Positions 6,728-16,528 are shown, counted from the first letter of the stretch. The stretch is 43,485 bases of DNA from Syntrophobacterales bacterium (GCA_020060385.1 JAGVAH010000113.1:1-43485); one strand, 5' to 3'. The notes: a model not told the origin generated them from the sequence alone. Program-made: numbers and translations.

Positions 6728-8866
6728 TCATTCATACCTTAGCGCATTGATGGGGTCCAGCCTCGAGGCCTTCCAGGCCGGGTAGTAGCCGAAGATAACA
6801 CCCACGCTCACCGACACGGCAAAGGCCGCCAGGATGGCGTCCAGGGACATCTCCGTGGGCCAGTGGAGCAGGGCAGTGATTAAAAAGGAAATCCCCCGGC
6901 CCGCCAGGATGCCGGCAATGCCGCCGCAGAAGCAGAGCAACACGGCTTCCACCAGGAACTGCTGGAGGATGTCCCGGCTCCAGGCCCCCACCGCCATACG
7001 CAAGCCGATCTCCCGGGTCCGTTCGGTGACTGACACCAGCATGATGTTCATGATGCCCACGCCCCCCACCAGCAGGGAGATCAGGGCCACGGCCAGCAGC
7101 AATTTGGTCATGGTGGTGGCGGTGGAACTTAGAGCCTTGGTCATCTCCGTCATGTCCCGGATATAAAAGTCTTCCGGTTCGCCGGGCCGGATGCGGTGCC
7201 GCTCCCGCAGCAGTTCGGTAATCTGCCGGATGGCATCGGGAATCTCCGGGGCGGAGCGGGCCGCAGTCAGGATCTCGTCCACATTGGCGAACCTTCTGGG
7301 TTGGGGGGTGTCCGCGGCCTGGGTGGTGGATTGCTCCGGATAGAGTTGCAACTTGGTGCTGGGATAAATCTGGCTCAAGGTGTTGACTTTATCGGAAGTA
7401 CTGGAGCTGGTGGAACTCTGGGAGCTTTGATTGGTGACGGACAGGGAGGAGCCGGTGACCCGGTATTTGATGGTGGTCCAGGGCGCCAGCAGGATGTCGT
7501 CCTGGTCCATGCCCACCATATTGGCCCCTTTGGGGCTGAGGATGCCGATGACCTTGAAGGCCACATTGTTTACCCGCACTTCCTTGCCCAGGGGATCTTC
7601 CCCTTGGAAGAGCTCGTTGACCAGGCGTTGGCCCAGCACGCAGACCTTGCTGGCATTGCGGACGTCCTGATCGGAGAACATCTCCCCTGCGGCCAGGGGC
7701 CATTCCCGCACCTCCAGGTAGGCCGGGGCGCTCCCCTGGATGAAGAAAGGCACCCAGTTGCGGTTGCCGAAGACCACCTGGGTGCGGGCCCGGACTATGG
7801 GAGCCACCGCCCTGACCGCGGGACACTCCTTCAAGATGGCCTCGGCATCCTGGGGGGTAAGGGTCATGACGCTGCCCATCCCATGGCTGACGCCGCCGCT
7901 GGACGCGGTCCCGGGTCTGATGAGCATGACATTGGCCCCCATGCTGGCGATGGTCCGCTGGATGCTGCTGGAAGAGCCCCGGCCGATCTCCATCATGGCA
8001 ATGACTGCGGCCACCCCGATAATGATGCCCAGGGTGGTGAGCGCGGCTCGCAGGACGTTGCGGCGCAGGCCGTGCAGGGCGGTGCGGAGCATCCACCGGA
8101 GCCGGGGCAGGCTCCAGATGGCCCGCTGCGCGGCTTCGCTTTTCTCTTCCGGGACGGGGGACGCGGCTGCCGGCGGTGCGGGCGGGGCTTCGTCGGCCTC
8201 CACCACCCCATCACGGATGCGGACGATCCGCCTGGCGCTGCGGGCCACCTGCTCGTCATGGGTGACCAGGATGATGGTCACCCCTTCGGCGTTGAGTTGC
8301 TGAAACAGGGCCAGCATCTCTTCGCTGGTCTTGGAGTCTAAATTGCCGGTGGGTTCATCCGCGAAGAGGACCGAAGGATGATTGACCAGGGCCCGGGCAA
8401 TGGCCACCCGCTGTTGCTGGCCCCCGGAGAGTTGGGAGGGTTCGTGGTCGAGCCGGTCCCCCAGTCCCACCCGCTGCAACAACTCTTCCGCCTGGTGTTG
8501 CGCCTCCTGGTCGGAAAGGTTGACGCCGTTGTAAGACAGCGGCATGACTACGTTTTCCAGGGCGCTGGTGCGGGGCAGGAGATTAAAGATTTGGAAGACA
8601 AAGCCCAGCTTCTGGTTCCGCAACTGCGCCCTCTCATCCGGGGAGAGGGCGGTCACGTCCTGCCCCTCCAGCCAATACTGGCCGGAGGAGGGACGGTCCA
8701 GGCACCCGAGGATGTTCATCAGGGTGGTCTTGCCGGAGCCCGAAGTTCCCATGAGGGCCACGAATTCCCCTTGGGAGACGGTGAGGGAGACGCCCCTGAG
8801 CACCGGCACGTCGATCTCGCCCAAGTGGTAGGTTTTATGCAGGTCTATGAGTTCGATGAGTTTCAT
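6728..8866 (-). CDS. macB: MacB-type ABC exporter (fused ATPase and permease)
   Basis: Inner-membrane ABC transporter that works as a dimer with MacA and a TolC-like channel to expel macrolides, lipopeptides or other envelope substrates. The N-terminal ATPase has Walker A GTSGSGKT (residues 40-47), signature LSGGQQQR and Walker [14 protein letters not shown] linker leads to the first membrane helix (near [17 protein letters not shown]), the large MacB periplasmic domain, and three C-terminal helices ending in NALRYE. At 712 residues it is longer than E. coli MacB. Part of the excess is a Ser/Thr-rich insertion (encoded about 7384-7450) and a PQPRRF segment in the periplasmic domain. It lies 34 nt downstream of macA and is surely co-transcribed. 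Substrate is not predictable from sequence. Confidence 0.93.
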   Translation of the reverse strand: MKLIELIDLHKTYHLGEIDVPVLRGVSLTVSQGEFVALMGTSGSGKTTLMNILGCLDRPSSGQYWLEGQDVTALSPDERAQLRNQKLGFVFQIFNLLPRTSALENVVMPLSYNGVNLSDQEAQHQAEELLQRVGLGDRLDHEPSQLSGGQQQRVAIARALVNHPSVLFADEPTGNLDSKTSEEMLALFQQLNAEGVTIILVTHDEQVARSARRIVRIRDGVVEADEAPPAPPAAASPVPEEKSEAAQRAIWSLPRLRWMLRTALHGLRRNVLRAALTTLGIIIGVAAVIAMMEIGRGSSSSIQRTIASMGANVMLIRPGTASSGGVSHGMGSVMTLTPQDAEAILKECPAVRAVAPIVRARTQVVFGNRNWVPFFIQGSAPAYLEVREWPLAAGEMFSDQDVRNASKVCVLGQRLVNELFQGEDPLGKEVRVNNVAFKVIGILSPKGANMVGMDQDDILLAPWTTIKYRVTGSSLSVTNQSSQSSTSSSTSDKVNTLSQIYPSTKLQLYPEQSTTQAADTPQPRRFANVDEILTAARSAPEIPDAIRQITELLRERHRIRPGEPEDFYIRDMTEMTKALSSTATTMTKLLLAVALISLLVGGVGIMNIMLVSVTERTREIGLRMAVGAWSRDILQQFLVEAVLLCFCGGIAGILAGRGISFLITALLHWPTEMSLDAILAAFAVSVSVGVIFGYYPAWKASRLDPINALRYE

Positions 8867-8900
8867 CTGGCGTGACTCAGGCCCACGGTTATCGATTATC

Positions 8901-10298
8901 TCAATGTGACGGCCGCGGCGGCGATGAGCTACGGCCCTTAAAGATTTGCGGGGTAAAGGGGCTGGAGGAGGCGGAACGATCGGCCCCCTTCTCCGCCTGG
9001 GCCACCACCACCTGCATCCCTGCTTTCAGTCCGGGGCCCTGAACTTCCGTCATGGCTCCGTCACTGGGCCCGAGGCGCACCTTCAGCGGTTGGACGTAAG
9101 CGCCCTGGGGAAGCCACAGAGTTCCCTGTCCTGACTTGTCATGCTTATCCTCGGCCTTGGCCGTGCCCGGCTGGTGGGCGCGGGGCTGGCCTTTGGCCTT
9201 GGACTGATGGCGCCAGGCGGGGTCGATCTGGCCTGGCTGGGGGCCCCAGCGCAGGGCGGCGTTGGGGACCAGGAGGACGTCTTTATGCTCCGCCACTTTG
9301 AACTGCAGATTGGCGGTCAGGTAAGGAATGAGCTTGCCATCGCGGTTATCGGTATTGACCTCCACCGTATAGGTCACCACGTTCTGGGTCATGGTGGCGT
9401 TGAGCCGGATCTTGCCCACCTCCCCTTGGAAGGTGATCCCGGGATAGGCATCCACGGTGAAGGTCACCGGCTGCCCCGGGCGGATACTGCCGATATCCGC
9501 TTCGTTGACCGAGGCCCAGACCTGCAAGCGTCTCAAGTCCTTGGCCAGGAGGAAGAGACTGGGGGCGTTAAGGCTGGCCACCACCGTCTGGCCGATATTC
9601 ACCCGGCGGTCAATGATGACGCCCCTGACCGGAGATCTGATGGTGCAATAATCCAGGTTCTGTAAGTTTCTTCTCAGAGTGGCCTGGGCCTGAGCCACCG
9701 CGTCTTTCGCCTGGACGATGGCCGCTTGCCCCACGTTGACGTTGGCCTTGGCCACCTCATAGGCAGCCTGGGCCGCGTCGAAGTCGCTTTGGGACAGGGC
9801 GTCGGAAGGACCCAGCTTCTTGGCTCGCATCCATTCCCGGTCCGCCTGGAAGAGTTTGGCCTTGAGCTGCCCCAGGTCGGCTTCGGCCCGCTTCAGGTTG
9901 GCCTGGGACTGGGCCACCGCGGCCCGGGACTGGGAGACGTCCGCGGCGTAAAGCGCGTCATCGATCCGGGCCAGGACCGTCCCCGCTTCCACCTGGGAGC
10001 CATAATCCACGGTCTTGCCGTCCCGGTCTTTACCGAAGGAGACTATCTTCCCGGCCACCTGGGCGCCGATATCCACCACCTCTTCCGGCTCCACCGTACC
10101 GGTGGCGCTGATGGTGGCCAAAAGATCGCCCCGGGTTATGGGCGCGGTGCGAAAGCCGCTGCCATCATTATGGTTCCGGTGCCAGAACCAAAAAGACAGG
10201 ACCAGCGCCAACACCGCCGCCAAGGCAATCAGGGCCTTCTGTTTGGGGGAACGCTCTTTGAGAGTCAGTATCAGTTTATCCAGGAAGTTTCGCCACAT
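8901..10298 (-). CDS. macA: MacA-type periplasmic adaptor (HlyD family)
   Basis: Membrane-fusion protein linking MacB to the outer-membrane channel. One N-terminal membrane helix (ALIALAAVLALVLSFWFW) is followed by the lipoyl-like half motif SATGTVEPEEVVDIGAQVAGKI, a long alpha-hairpin rich in Ala/Gln/Lys, and the second half motif IRSPVRGVIIDRRVNIGQTV, then beta-barrel domains. A His/Lys/Gln-rich low-complexity insertion (about SKAKGQPRAHQPGTAKAEDKH) interrupts the membrane-proximal part. The start is placed at ATG 10298 because AAGGA lies 7 nt before it and the membrane helix follows soon after; an ATG at 10349 would add 17 residues. Expression probably begins at the extended -10 element at 10442-10450. 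Confidence 0.92.
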   Translation of the reverse strand: MWRNFLDKLILTLKERSPKQKALIALAAVLALVLSFWFWHRNHNDGSGFRTAPITRGDLLATISATGTVEPEEVVDIGAQVAGKIVSFGKDRDGKTVDYGSQVEAGTVLARIDDALYAADVSQSRAAVAQSQANLKRAEADLGQLKAKLFQADREWMRAKKLGPSDALSQSDFDAAQAAYEVAKANVNVGQAAIVQAKDAVAQAQATLRRNLQNLDYCTIRSPVRGVIIDRRVNIGQTVVASLNAPSLFLLAKDLRRLQVWASVNEADIGSIRPGQPVTFTVDAYPGITFQGEVGKIRLNATMTQNVVTYTVEVNTDNRDGKLIPYLTANLQFKVAEHKDVLLVPNAALRWGPQPGQIDPAWRHQSKAKGQPRAHQPGTAKAEDKHDKSGQGTLWLPQGAYVQPLKVRLGPSDGAMTEVQGPGLKAGMQVVVAQAEKGADRSASSSPFTPQIFKGRSSSPPRPSH

Positions 10299-10441
10299 GC
10301 GCTTATCCTTGCCATGAGCCGGGTGGGGCGCCATAACCGTTGCCGGCAATCGGGGCTTTATCCTGCCGAAACAGCCTGAAAAACGGACGCCTGTCCCGCC
10401 CCTGACCTTCTTCCCCTAGCTCTTGGGTATGGTTTCACTTA

Positions 10442-10450
10442 ATTATAACA
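10442..10450 (-). promoter_or_regulatory. Extended -10 promoter for macA-macB
   Basis: On the minus strand the sequence TGTTATAAT is a perfect extended -10 (TGnTATAAT) in an AT-rich patch. It lies about 145 nt upstream of the preferred macA start. No good -35 hexamer is visible, as is usual when the extended -10 is perfect. Confidence 0.55.
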
Positions 10451-10592
10451 CTGGAAATCGCTATTTACGGCGGGGGAGGATAATTTTTTGCAGGCGGCAA
10501 AGGGGCCAGGGGCTTCCGCAAACCTCTGCTGGAGGTGCAGAGGGCAGGGGCGAGGAGCAGGGAAGGTGGGAGAGCCGCGCCCGGCTGTTCCG

Positions 10593-10614
10593 GAGCAGGC
10601 GCGGCCGCCTGCTC
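10593..10614. other. Strong GC hairpin
   Basis: GAGCAGGCG, loop CGGC, CGCCTGCTC: nine perfect base pairs just downstream of the stop of the minus-strand gene at 10645. There is no T-tract on either side, so it may protect a 3' end rather than terminate by itself. Confidence 0.5.
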
Positions 10615-10644
10615 TGCCTCACTGGCCCTTCTCCTACTCCTCCG

Positions 10645-12123
10645 TCATTGCTTGTAGCCGGTTGGTGGGTAGACGTTGCGGGGGTTCCAGAACATCCAGC
10701 CGCTGGAGCCGAAATCGTCCACGGCCTTGATCTGGATGCGCATCTCCGCTTCCGCGAAGATCTTTCTGCCGAAGGCGTAATCCCGGAAGGCCTGGAGCCA
10801 GGGACGGAAGCGCAGGGGTGAGGCCTGGGTGCGCTCCTGGGCCTTCTTCAGGGAGAGGTAAACGATCTTATAGGGATGCTGCACCGGATTGCGATAGTTG
10901 GGAATCCCCAAGTGGTAACCGGAAGGATAGACCATGGGGCAGACCACGTCCACCGCGTCGATGGCCGGCTGGATCTTCTGGCCGATGTCCGTATCATTGG
11001 TGTTCCAGTAGACGTAGCCGAAGATATCGGCGGCCACCATCACGTTGTAGGGTTCCAGGGCCTTGTAGGCCGCCTTCAGGAAACCGGTGATGGCCTCCGT
11101 GCGGGTGTCCTCGTTGGCGGGCTGGGAGAAGCCGGTGCCCCGGTTATCGGGGAAACGGACGTAATCGAACTGCACCTCATCGAAGCCCACTTGCGCGGCG
11201 ATCTTGGCGATGGCGATGTTGTAATCCCAGACCTCGCGGATGAAAGGATCGACCCAGCGCAATTTCTCCCGGTCCCGGAAGACGCCGCCCCCCTTGGCCT
11301 TGACGGCCCACTCCGGTTTGCCCGCGGCCAGGGGATCGTCTTTAAAAACGACGATGCGGGCGATGAGATAAAGCCCCAGTCCCTTCAGACGGTCCATGAG
11401 CTCCTTGATGTCCTTGATGAGGATGGGCTTATTGGCGCCGATCTCTTCAGCCAGGGGGAGATCCACCTTGAAAGGAATAAACCCTTTATCGCCCTTGACG
11501 TCGATGACCAGGGCATTCAGGTTATTTACCTTCACGGCCTCCAGCACCGCGGTCCGCAACTTCTTGCTGGTGACCCCGTAACTGGTGAGATAGAGCCCCT
11601 TGACCTTGAAGGGGGTGAGGGGAATCTCCGGATTAGCCCCGGTTAACTGGGCGATGGGGATCTCCCGCTTGGCATAGCCCGGGGCCCGCAGTTTCAGGGT
11701 CTCTCCTTTTCCCTCCAGACGGAAGGCCCCCTCCTTGTCGGTGCGCACCGCTTTCTCCCCCAGGGTGACCGCCGCAGCCTCAATGGGCCTCTTGGTTTTG
11801 GCGTCAATGACCTTGCCGGCAATGCCCGGTGACGGGGGCGCCCCTTCTGTCTTCGGGGGGACGGCTGGCGCTGCTTCTTTCTTGACCGGGACCACCGGTG
11901 TCGTTGCGGTTTTTGCGGGGGTGACCGGCGTCCCTCCGATCTTGGCGGGAGTGGCGGGCGCCGCTTCTTTCCCAGTGGGGGCGGGGGGCGCTGCTTCAGT
12001 CTTGGCCGGAGTTGCCGCTGCAGCTTCGGTGCTAGCCGGGGCGGCCGGTGTCTTTTCTCCCCTGGCAGGCGTGGTTCCCGCCACCACCGCCAGGATCAGA
12101 AAACAGGTGATCAACCTTTGCAT
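10645..12123 (-). CDS. Secreted putative glycoside hydrolase (DUF4015) with carboxypeptidase-regulatory-like domain
   Basis: Exported protein of 492 residues. A signal peptide (MQRLITCFLILAVVAGTTPARG) is followed by an Ala/Pro/Thr/Lys-rich region of degenerate decapeptide repeats (about residues 22-100). Next comes a carboxypeptidase-regulatory-like beta-sandwich (GKVIDAKTKRPIEAAAVTLG to LKLRAPGYAKREI). The rest is a TIM-barrel DUF4015 domain with the family motifs GLYLTSYGV, NALVIDVKGDKG, LIARIVVFKD, FDEVQFDYVRFP and a C-terminal GSSGWMFWNPRN. Acidic residues in VQFDYVRFPD are likely in the active site; the substrate is unknown. RBS GGAG stands 5 nt before the ATG. It lies 104 nt downstream of a polysaccharide deacetylase on the same strand, a pairing that recalls the two-domain PgaB protein. 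Confidence 0.85.
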   Translation of the reverse strand: MQRLITCFLILAVVAGTTPARGEKTPAAPASTEAAAATPAKTEAAPPAPTGKEAAPATPAKIGGTPVTPAKTATTPVVPVKKEAAPAVPPKTEGAPPSPGIAGKVIDAKTKRPIEAAAVTLGEKAVRTDKEGAFRLEGKGETLKLRAPGYAKREIPIAQLTGANPEIPLTPFKVKGLYLTSYGVTSKKLRTAVLEAVKVNNLNALVIDVKGDKGFIPFKVDLPLAEEIGANKPILIKDIKELMDRLKGLGLYLIARIVVFKDDPLAAGKPEWAVKAKGGGVFRDREKLRWVDPFIREVWDYNIAIAKIAAQVGFDEVQFDYVRFPDNRGTGFSQPANEDTRTEAITGFLKAAYKALEPYNVMVAADIFGYVYWNTNDTDIGQKIQPAIDAVDVVCPMVYPSGYHLGIPNYRNPVQHPYKIVYLSLKKAQERTQASPLRFRPWLQAFRDYAFGRKIFAEAEMRIQIKAVDDFGSSGWMFWNPRNVYPPTGYKQ

Positions 12124-12227
12124 GCAGGCTCCATTTCAAAAAGTGATCAATAATCAATGATCAATAAAAAGATTAAGATTTTTTTGACTAACGGCTGACC
12201 CCCGGCCCCTGATCCCTAACCCCAATC

Positions 12228-13025
12228 TTAATAAGTCTTGTGTCCCTTCTCCTGAATCTTGCCGCTGACGATGGCGGCAAAGTTTTTGATGCCGTCGCCG
12301 TTGGTCATCAGGTACCGGGGCTGGGCCATCATCTTTTCGGACTTATTGGCAAAACGGCGATCGATGCTGAAGGCCGCCACGTAGCCCGCCTTGGCGGCTT
12401 CCTTCTCCAGGTAGTCGTCGTAGATGCCGAAGGGCCAGGCCAGCAGGTCCACCTTGGTCCCCAACCTTTTTTCCAGTGCGGCCTTGGACTTACTCAATTG
12501 GGTATGCACCGACTTTTCATATTCCCCGGGCTTCATCTTTTTCTTGTCCTTCTTGAAATTGGGATGCCAGAAGGTGTGGGACTGGATATCGAAGAGGCCG
12601 GTTTGCTGCAATTCTATTAACTGCTCCCAGGTCATGCATTTAACGGAGGAAACCCTGGAAACGCAGGAAGGATAGGCGAATAAGGTTACGGGAATGTTGT
12701 ATTTCTTCACCAGGGGGAGCATGTCGGAATAGACCGTCTGATGGGCGTCGTCCGCGGTGATCACCACCGATTTGGCAGGGGGCGCAGGGCCCTTGCCCAA
12801 CAGGTAATCCACCAGGGTCCGCAAGGGAATAACGGTGTAGCCGTTGTCCTTCAGCCACTTAAGCTGGGCTGCAAAGACCTGGGTCTTCACGGTCATGCCG
12901 TCGGTCACGGCGGGGCCGAAACGATGGTAGCACAGCACCGGCACGCCGACGGGCTCGGCGGCCAGGGCCACAGGGCCGCAGAAAGACACGGCCACCCAGA
13001 GAAGAGCGGCAAGCACTCGGATCAT
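12228..13025 (-). CDS. Polysaccharide deacetylase (NodB/CE4 family), exported
   Basis: A signal peptide (MIRVLAALLWVAVSFCGPVALAA) precedes a CE4 deacetylase domain, 265 residues in total. Early motif VPVLCYHRF is typical of PgaB/IcaB-like enzymes. The catalytic/metal aspartates are D92-D93 in VVITADDAHQ, where most relatives read TFDDGY; so the region after the aspartates is unusual. The metal histidines are H150 and H154 in SHTFWHPN. LLAWPFGIYDDY supplies the late conserved motif. The likely role is removal of acetyl groups from an N-acetylhexosamine polymer in the periplasm. The RBS is AAGGA. The downstream gene is a DUF4015 hydrolase-like protein, possibly in the same transcript. Confidence 0.88.
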   Translation of the reverse strand: MIRVLAALLWVAVSFCGPVALAAEPVGVPVLCYHRFGPAVTDGMTVKTQVFAAQLKWLKDNGYTVIPLRTLVDYLLGKGPAPPAKSVVITADDAHQTVYSDMLPLVKKYNIPVTLFAYPSCVSRVSSVKCMTWEQLIELQQTGLFDIQSHTFWHPNFKKDKKKMKPGEYEKSVHTQLSKSKAALEKRLGTKVDLLAWPFGIYDDYLEKEAAKAGYVAAFSIDRRFANKSEKMMAQPRYLMTNGDGIKNFAAIVSGKIQEKGHKTY

Positions 13026-13235
13026 TTAAGGCTTCCTTTGGGGCATGGAAAATTGTTGCCGGGGTAAGGGGGCAATCCGCGGTTGCTCCACTTGCTCCTG
13101 GGCCAAAAAACTTTATGGGAATATACCAGAATCGAGGCCAAACGGAAGGTTAGAAATCCAGCGGCGGAATAATTTCCAGGATCGGCCAAAAAATGCAGAT
13201 CTGCCAGCAGGGGCGCCCCTCTAACGGGCTCAGTA

Positions 13236-14156
13236 TCAATAGTATTTGTATTCGGCGGGAAGGAGGCTCTGCCGCTTGGCTTTAAGTTTGCCCTTGGCGA
13301 AACGGAAGACAATAGCCCGGTCGCCCTCTCCTTGCTGGAGTCGCCGCAGCAGGCGGTCGTCTTGCAGAAGCCTTAGAAACTCTGCCTCTCCCCTCCGGTC
13401 TTGGAGAGGCGCGATCTTTTCCTCCACCCCGGCAAAGGGCTGCAGCCGGGCCAGATGCTCCAGAAAGAAGCCCTCCAGCACGGATTGGGGTATGACATTA
13501 GGCGCCAGACTTTCTGCTGCTTCCGGGCCTCTCAGCTCTTGAGCCCGTTGCTGCAGTTCCGGGGCCAGATTGCTGAAGTCAAGGTAGCAGGGGCCGTGGC
13601 CAAAGAGGTAGAAACTGCTGATGAGGGTTTCCCGGGTCCACATCTGTTTGAGTCGAACCATGATCCCGGCCCGCTCCGGGGAGAGCAGCAGGGGGGCCTG
13701 AAAACAGAGATAATCCCGGAAATGCTCTTTCCGGGCCTCGGCCTCGAATTTTCCCTCCGCCGCCAGATATTCGGGAAAAAGGATGCAGGGCAAGGGCCGC
13801 ACCGAATAAATGCCGCAGAGATCATTCTTCAGAAAAGTGCAGGGTTTCTGGAGCCTCAGGGCCACCACCCTGATCCAATCGTTCCTCTCGTTGGGGAACA
13901 CTCCCAGGGAATAGTAACGCCGGTAAACCGTGGCTACCGGCTCCCCCAACTGTCCGGCAGCGCCCAGGAGATCGACGATGCTCACGGGGACCAGCATCTC
14001 CGGATTCTTGCACCCCGGCCGGGTGCAGGCCGGATCGCAGTGAAAATCAGACCCCTGGGAGGCCAGGTGCGCGCGGGTGCGCAGATAGCCGGTCAGCCAT
14101 TGACCGGGGTCTCCCCCGGGGGCGAAAAGCGCCTGCAGGTTTTCCTGGTCTTTCAT
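13236..14156 (-). CDS. YkgJ-type cysteine-cluster protein (putative Fe/Zn binding)
   Basis: Cytoplasmic protein of 306 residues in the YkgJ family, whose cysteines are thought to bind iron or zinc. Visible cysteines come in the expected order: DFHCDPACTRPGCKNPE near residue 39, then KPCTFLKNDLCGIYSVRPLPCILFPEY in the middle. The C-terminal half is helical without known motifs. The start ATG is assigned from the length of the family; its RBS is poor. It ends 210 nt before the deacetylase gene. That gap holds nothing I recognise. Physiological role unknown. Confidence 0.8.
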   Translation of the reverse strand: MKDQENLQALFAPGGDPGQWLTGYLRTRAHLASQGSDFHCDPACTRPGCKNPEMLVPVSIVDLLGAAGQLGEPVATVYRRYYSLGVFPNERNDWIRVVALRLQKPCTFLKNDLCGIYSVRPLPCILFPEYLAAEGKFEAEARKEHFRDYLCFQAPLLLSPERAGIMVRLKQMWTRETLISSFYLFGHGPCYLDFSNLAPELQQRAQELRGPEAAESLAPNVIPQSVLEGFFLEHLARLQPFAGVEEKIAPLQDRRGEAEFLRLLQDDRLLRRLQQGEGDRAIVFRFAKGKLKAKRQSLLPAEYKYY

Positions 14157-14488
14157 GGGTGCAAGAATGATAGCATATTATTGGGGTCCTTAGGGATTTT
14201 CTTCCCGGAGAGGCGCAAGCCTAAACTCCCGGAGAAACAGTAATACCTGACAGCCGCATACCTTAGGCTGGGTCCACCCCGGCCTCAGCCCCCGGCAAAT
14301 TCTATCAAAAAACGAATTCACCAAAAAGACATTATGATATCAATGAGTTCTGATAAATCTTTCCCCCTCCCCAATTATGGAAGTGAAAATGACCAGATTT
14401 CTTCCCTTACTTTTTTATTTGTGCTAAGATGAACATAGTCAGGTAATATCGCTATTTTATTGCTAATATAACCATTCAGGAGCTATCT
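14157..14488. other. AT-rich divergent intergenic region upstream of fdhA
   Basis: About 330 nt between two divergent genes, AT-rich from 14290 onward. It holds the fdhA promoter candidate (14421-14430) and the fdhA ribosome binding site (CAGGAGC at 14475-14481). No further gene or clear operator was seen. Confidence 0.55.
14421..14430 (+). promoter_or_regulatory. Candidate extended -10 promoter for fdhA
   Basis: GTGCTAAGAT contains an extended -10 (TGCTAAGAT) about 58 nt before the fdhA start. The -35 region is poor. The same TGCTAnnAT form appears in the two promoter-like elements at 34991 and 35376. Confidence 0.4.
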
Positions 14489-16528
14489 ATGGATTTTCGC
14501 ACCGTCAATACCACCTGTTCCTATTGCGGCTGCGGCTGCGGTATCTTGCTGGAGGTGCTGGACGAAGAGGTCATTGGCTCTTTGCCGGTGAAGACCCACC
14601 CGGTCTCCGAAGGCAGCCTGTGCATCAAGGGCTGGAATATCCACGAATTTATCGGCAGCGACCAGAGGTTAAAGCGGCCCCTCCTCCGGAAAAACGGCGA
14701 ACTCCAACCCGTGAGTTGGGAAGAGGCCATGACCGCCGCGGCCGCTGGCCTGAAAAATGTGGTGGAGAAATATGGCCCGGACGCGGTGGCGGTCCTGGCC
14801 TCCGCCAAGGTGACCAATGAGGAGAATTACCTCATCCAGAAATTCACCCGGGCAGCCATCGGCACCAACAACGTGGACCATTGCGCCCGCCTCTGACACA
14901 GCTCCACCGTGGTCGGTCTGGCCGCGGCTTTTGGTTCCGGCGCCATGACTAACTCCGTCCCGGAGTTGGCGGACGCCAAAGTAATTTTTATCATCGGCTC
15001 CAACACCACGGAAAACCACCCCATTGCCGCCAAGTGGATCATGCGGGCCAGAGAGAAAGGGGCCAAGATCATCGTCGCCGACCCCCGCTGGATCCAGATG
15101 TCGGACCTGGCGGAGATCGCCGTGCAGCAGCGCCTGGGCTCGGACGTGGCCCTGATCAACGGCCTGATGCACATCATCCTCAAGGAAGGCTGGCAGGACC
15201 AGGCCTACATCGATGCGCGCTGCGAGAACTTCGAGGCCCTGAAAGCCAAGGTGGAGGAATATCCCCCGGACAAGGTGGCCCAAATCACCGGCATTCCGGC
15301 GGAAACCCTGCGGCAGATGGCGGAAATCTACGCCAAGAACAAACCCGCGTCCATCGTCTACTGCATGGGCATCACCCAGCACACCACCGGGGTGGACAAC
15401 GTCAAATCCCTGGCGAATTTGGCCATGATCACCGGCAACGTGGGCGTCGCCTCCGGGGGGGTCAACCCCTTGCGGGGCCAGAACAACGTCCAGGGGGCCT
15501 GCGACATGGGGGGCCTGCCCAACGTCTTTACCGGTTATCAGCCAGTGGCGGACGAAGCGGCCAACAAAAAATTCTCCGAGGCCTGGGGCAAACCCCTGCC
15601 CAACAAGCCCGGCCTCACCATCCTGGAGATGTTCAACGGCATCGATGAGGGAAAGATCAAGGCCCTGTATGTGGTGGGGGAAAACCCCATGGTCACCGAT
15701 CCGGACCTGCACCACGTGGAAGCCGCGCTCTCCAAACTGGAGTGCTTCATCGTCCAGGACGTCTTCCTCACCCAGACCGCCAAACTGGCCCACATCGTCC
15801 TCCCCGGCACCTCCTTCGCGGAAAAGGACGGGACCTTTTCCAATACCGAGCGCCGGGTGCTGCCGGTGCGCCAGGCCATCAAGCCGGTGGGTGAATCCCG
15901 CCCCGATTGGCAAATCACCGCCGATCTTTCCACCCGGGTGGGCTATCCCATGCAATACGACTCACCGGAAGAAATTTTCGAGGAAATCAAAAAACTCACT
16001 CCCAGTTACGCGGGCATGAGCTACAAGCGCCTGGAAGAGAAGGGCCTGCAGTGGCCCTGTCCCACCGCGGACCACCCCGGCACCGTCTTCCTGCACAAAG
16101 ACCGCTTCAGCCGGGGCCAGGGCATGCTCCACGCCATTGATTACAAGCCGCCCGCAGAAGAGCCGGACGCGGATTACCCCATGTTCCTGACCACCGGCCG
16201 GGCCTTCGTGCACTACCACTCCGGCACCATGACCCGGGTCTCCCCCACCCTGCACCGGGAAATGGAGACCGGCTACGTGGAGATCAGCCCCACGGACGCC
16301 AGAAACTTGGGCATCAAGAACGGGGAACGCATCAAGGTCAGCTCCCGCCGGGGGGAGATCCAGATCAAGGCCAAAATCAGCCGCAAGGTGAACCGGGGCG
16401 TGGTCTTCATCCCCTTCCACTTCGCGGAGGCCGCGGCCAATATGCTCACCAACCCGGCCTACGACCCCACGGCCAAGATCCCGGAATATAAAGCCTGCGC
16501 CGTGAAAGTGGAGAAGCTGGCGGCGTAG
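14489..16528 (+). CDS. fdhA: Formate dehydrogenase catalytic subunit, selenoprotein
   Basis: Molybdo/tungstopterin enzyme that interconverts formate and CO2. The N-terminal [4Fe-4S] site is C10-x2-C13-x3-C17 with a fourth Cys in GSLCIKGW. Codon 136 is an in-frame TGA (14894-14896) in HCARL-U-HSSTVVGL, exactly where FdhH-type enzymes carry selenocysteine. The frame continues without break to 16528, giving 679 residues, a normal length. A SECIS hairpin begins 10 nt after the TGA. C-terminal motifs (MFLTTGRAFVHYHSGTMTRVSP, MLTNPAYDP) are those of the molybdopterin-dinucleotide binding domain. Good RBS, own promoter candidate, and a strong terminator after it, so it is transcribed alone; electron-transfer subunits must be encoded elsewhere. 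A naive annotation would split it into two pieces at the TGA. Confidence 0.95.
14907..14927 (+). promoter_or_regulatory. Bacterial SECIS element of fdhA
   Basis: CCGTGGTC (14907-14914), loop GGTCT, GGCCGCGG (14920-14927): eight consecutive pairs with two G-U wobbles. The GGUCU loop is that of the E. coli fdhF SECIS, which SelB binds. It starts 10 nt after the UGA, the known working distance. Confidence 0.88.

Larger units (their letters stand above)
10299..10644. other. Intergenic region before macA
   Basis: About 345 nt between macA and the next gene, which ends here on the same strand. It holds the macA promoter candidate (10442-10450) and a strong GC hairpin (10593-10614). The rest is purine-rich; no further gene was seen. 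Confidence 0.6.

Noticed and set aside
10593-10614. Hairpin as an intrinsic terminator
   Set aside because: Nine strong pairs but no T-tract on either strand.
14894-14896. TGA as a true stop splitting fdhA into two genes
   Set aside because: The frame continues with perfect family similarity, the position is that of the catalytic selenocysteine, and a SECIS hairpin follows at the right distance.
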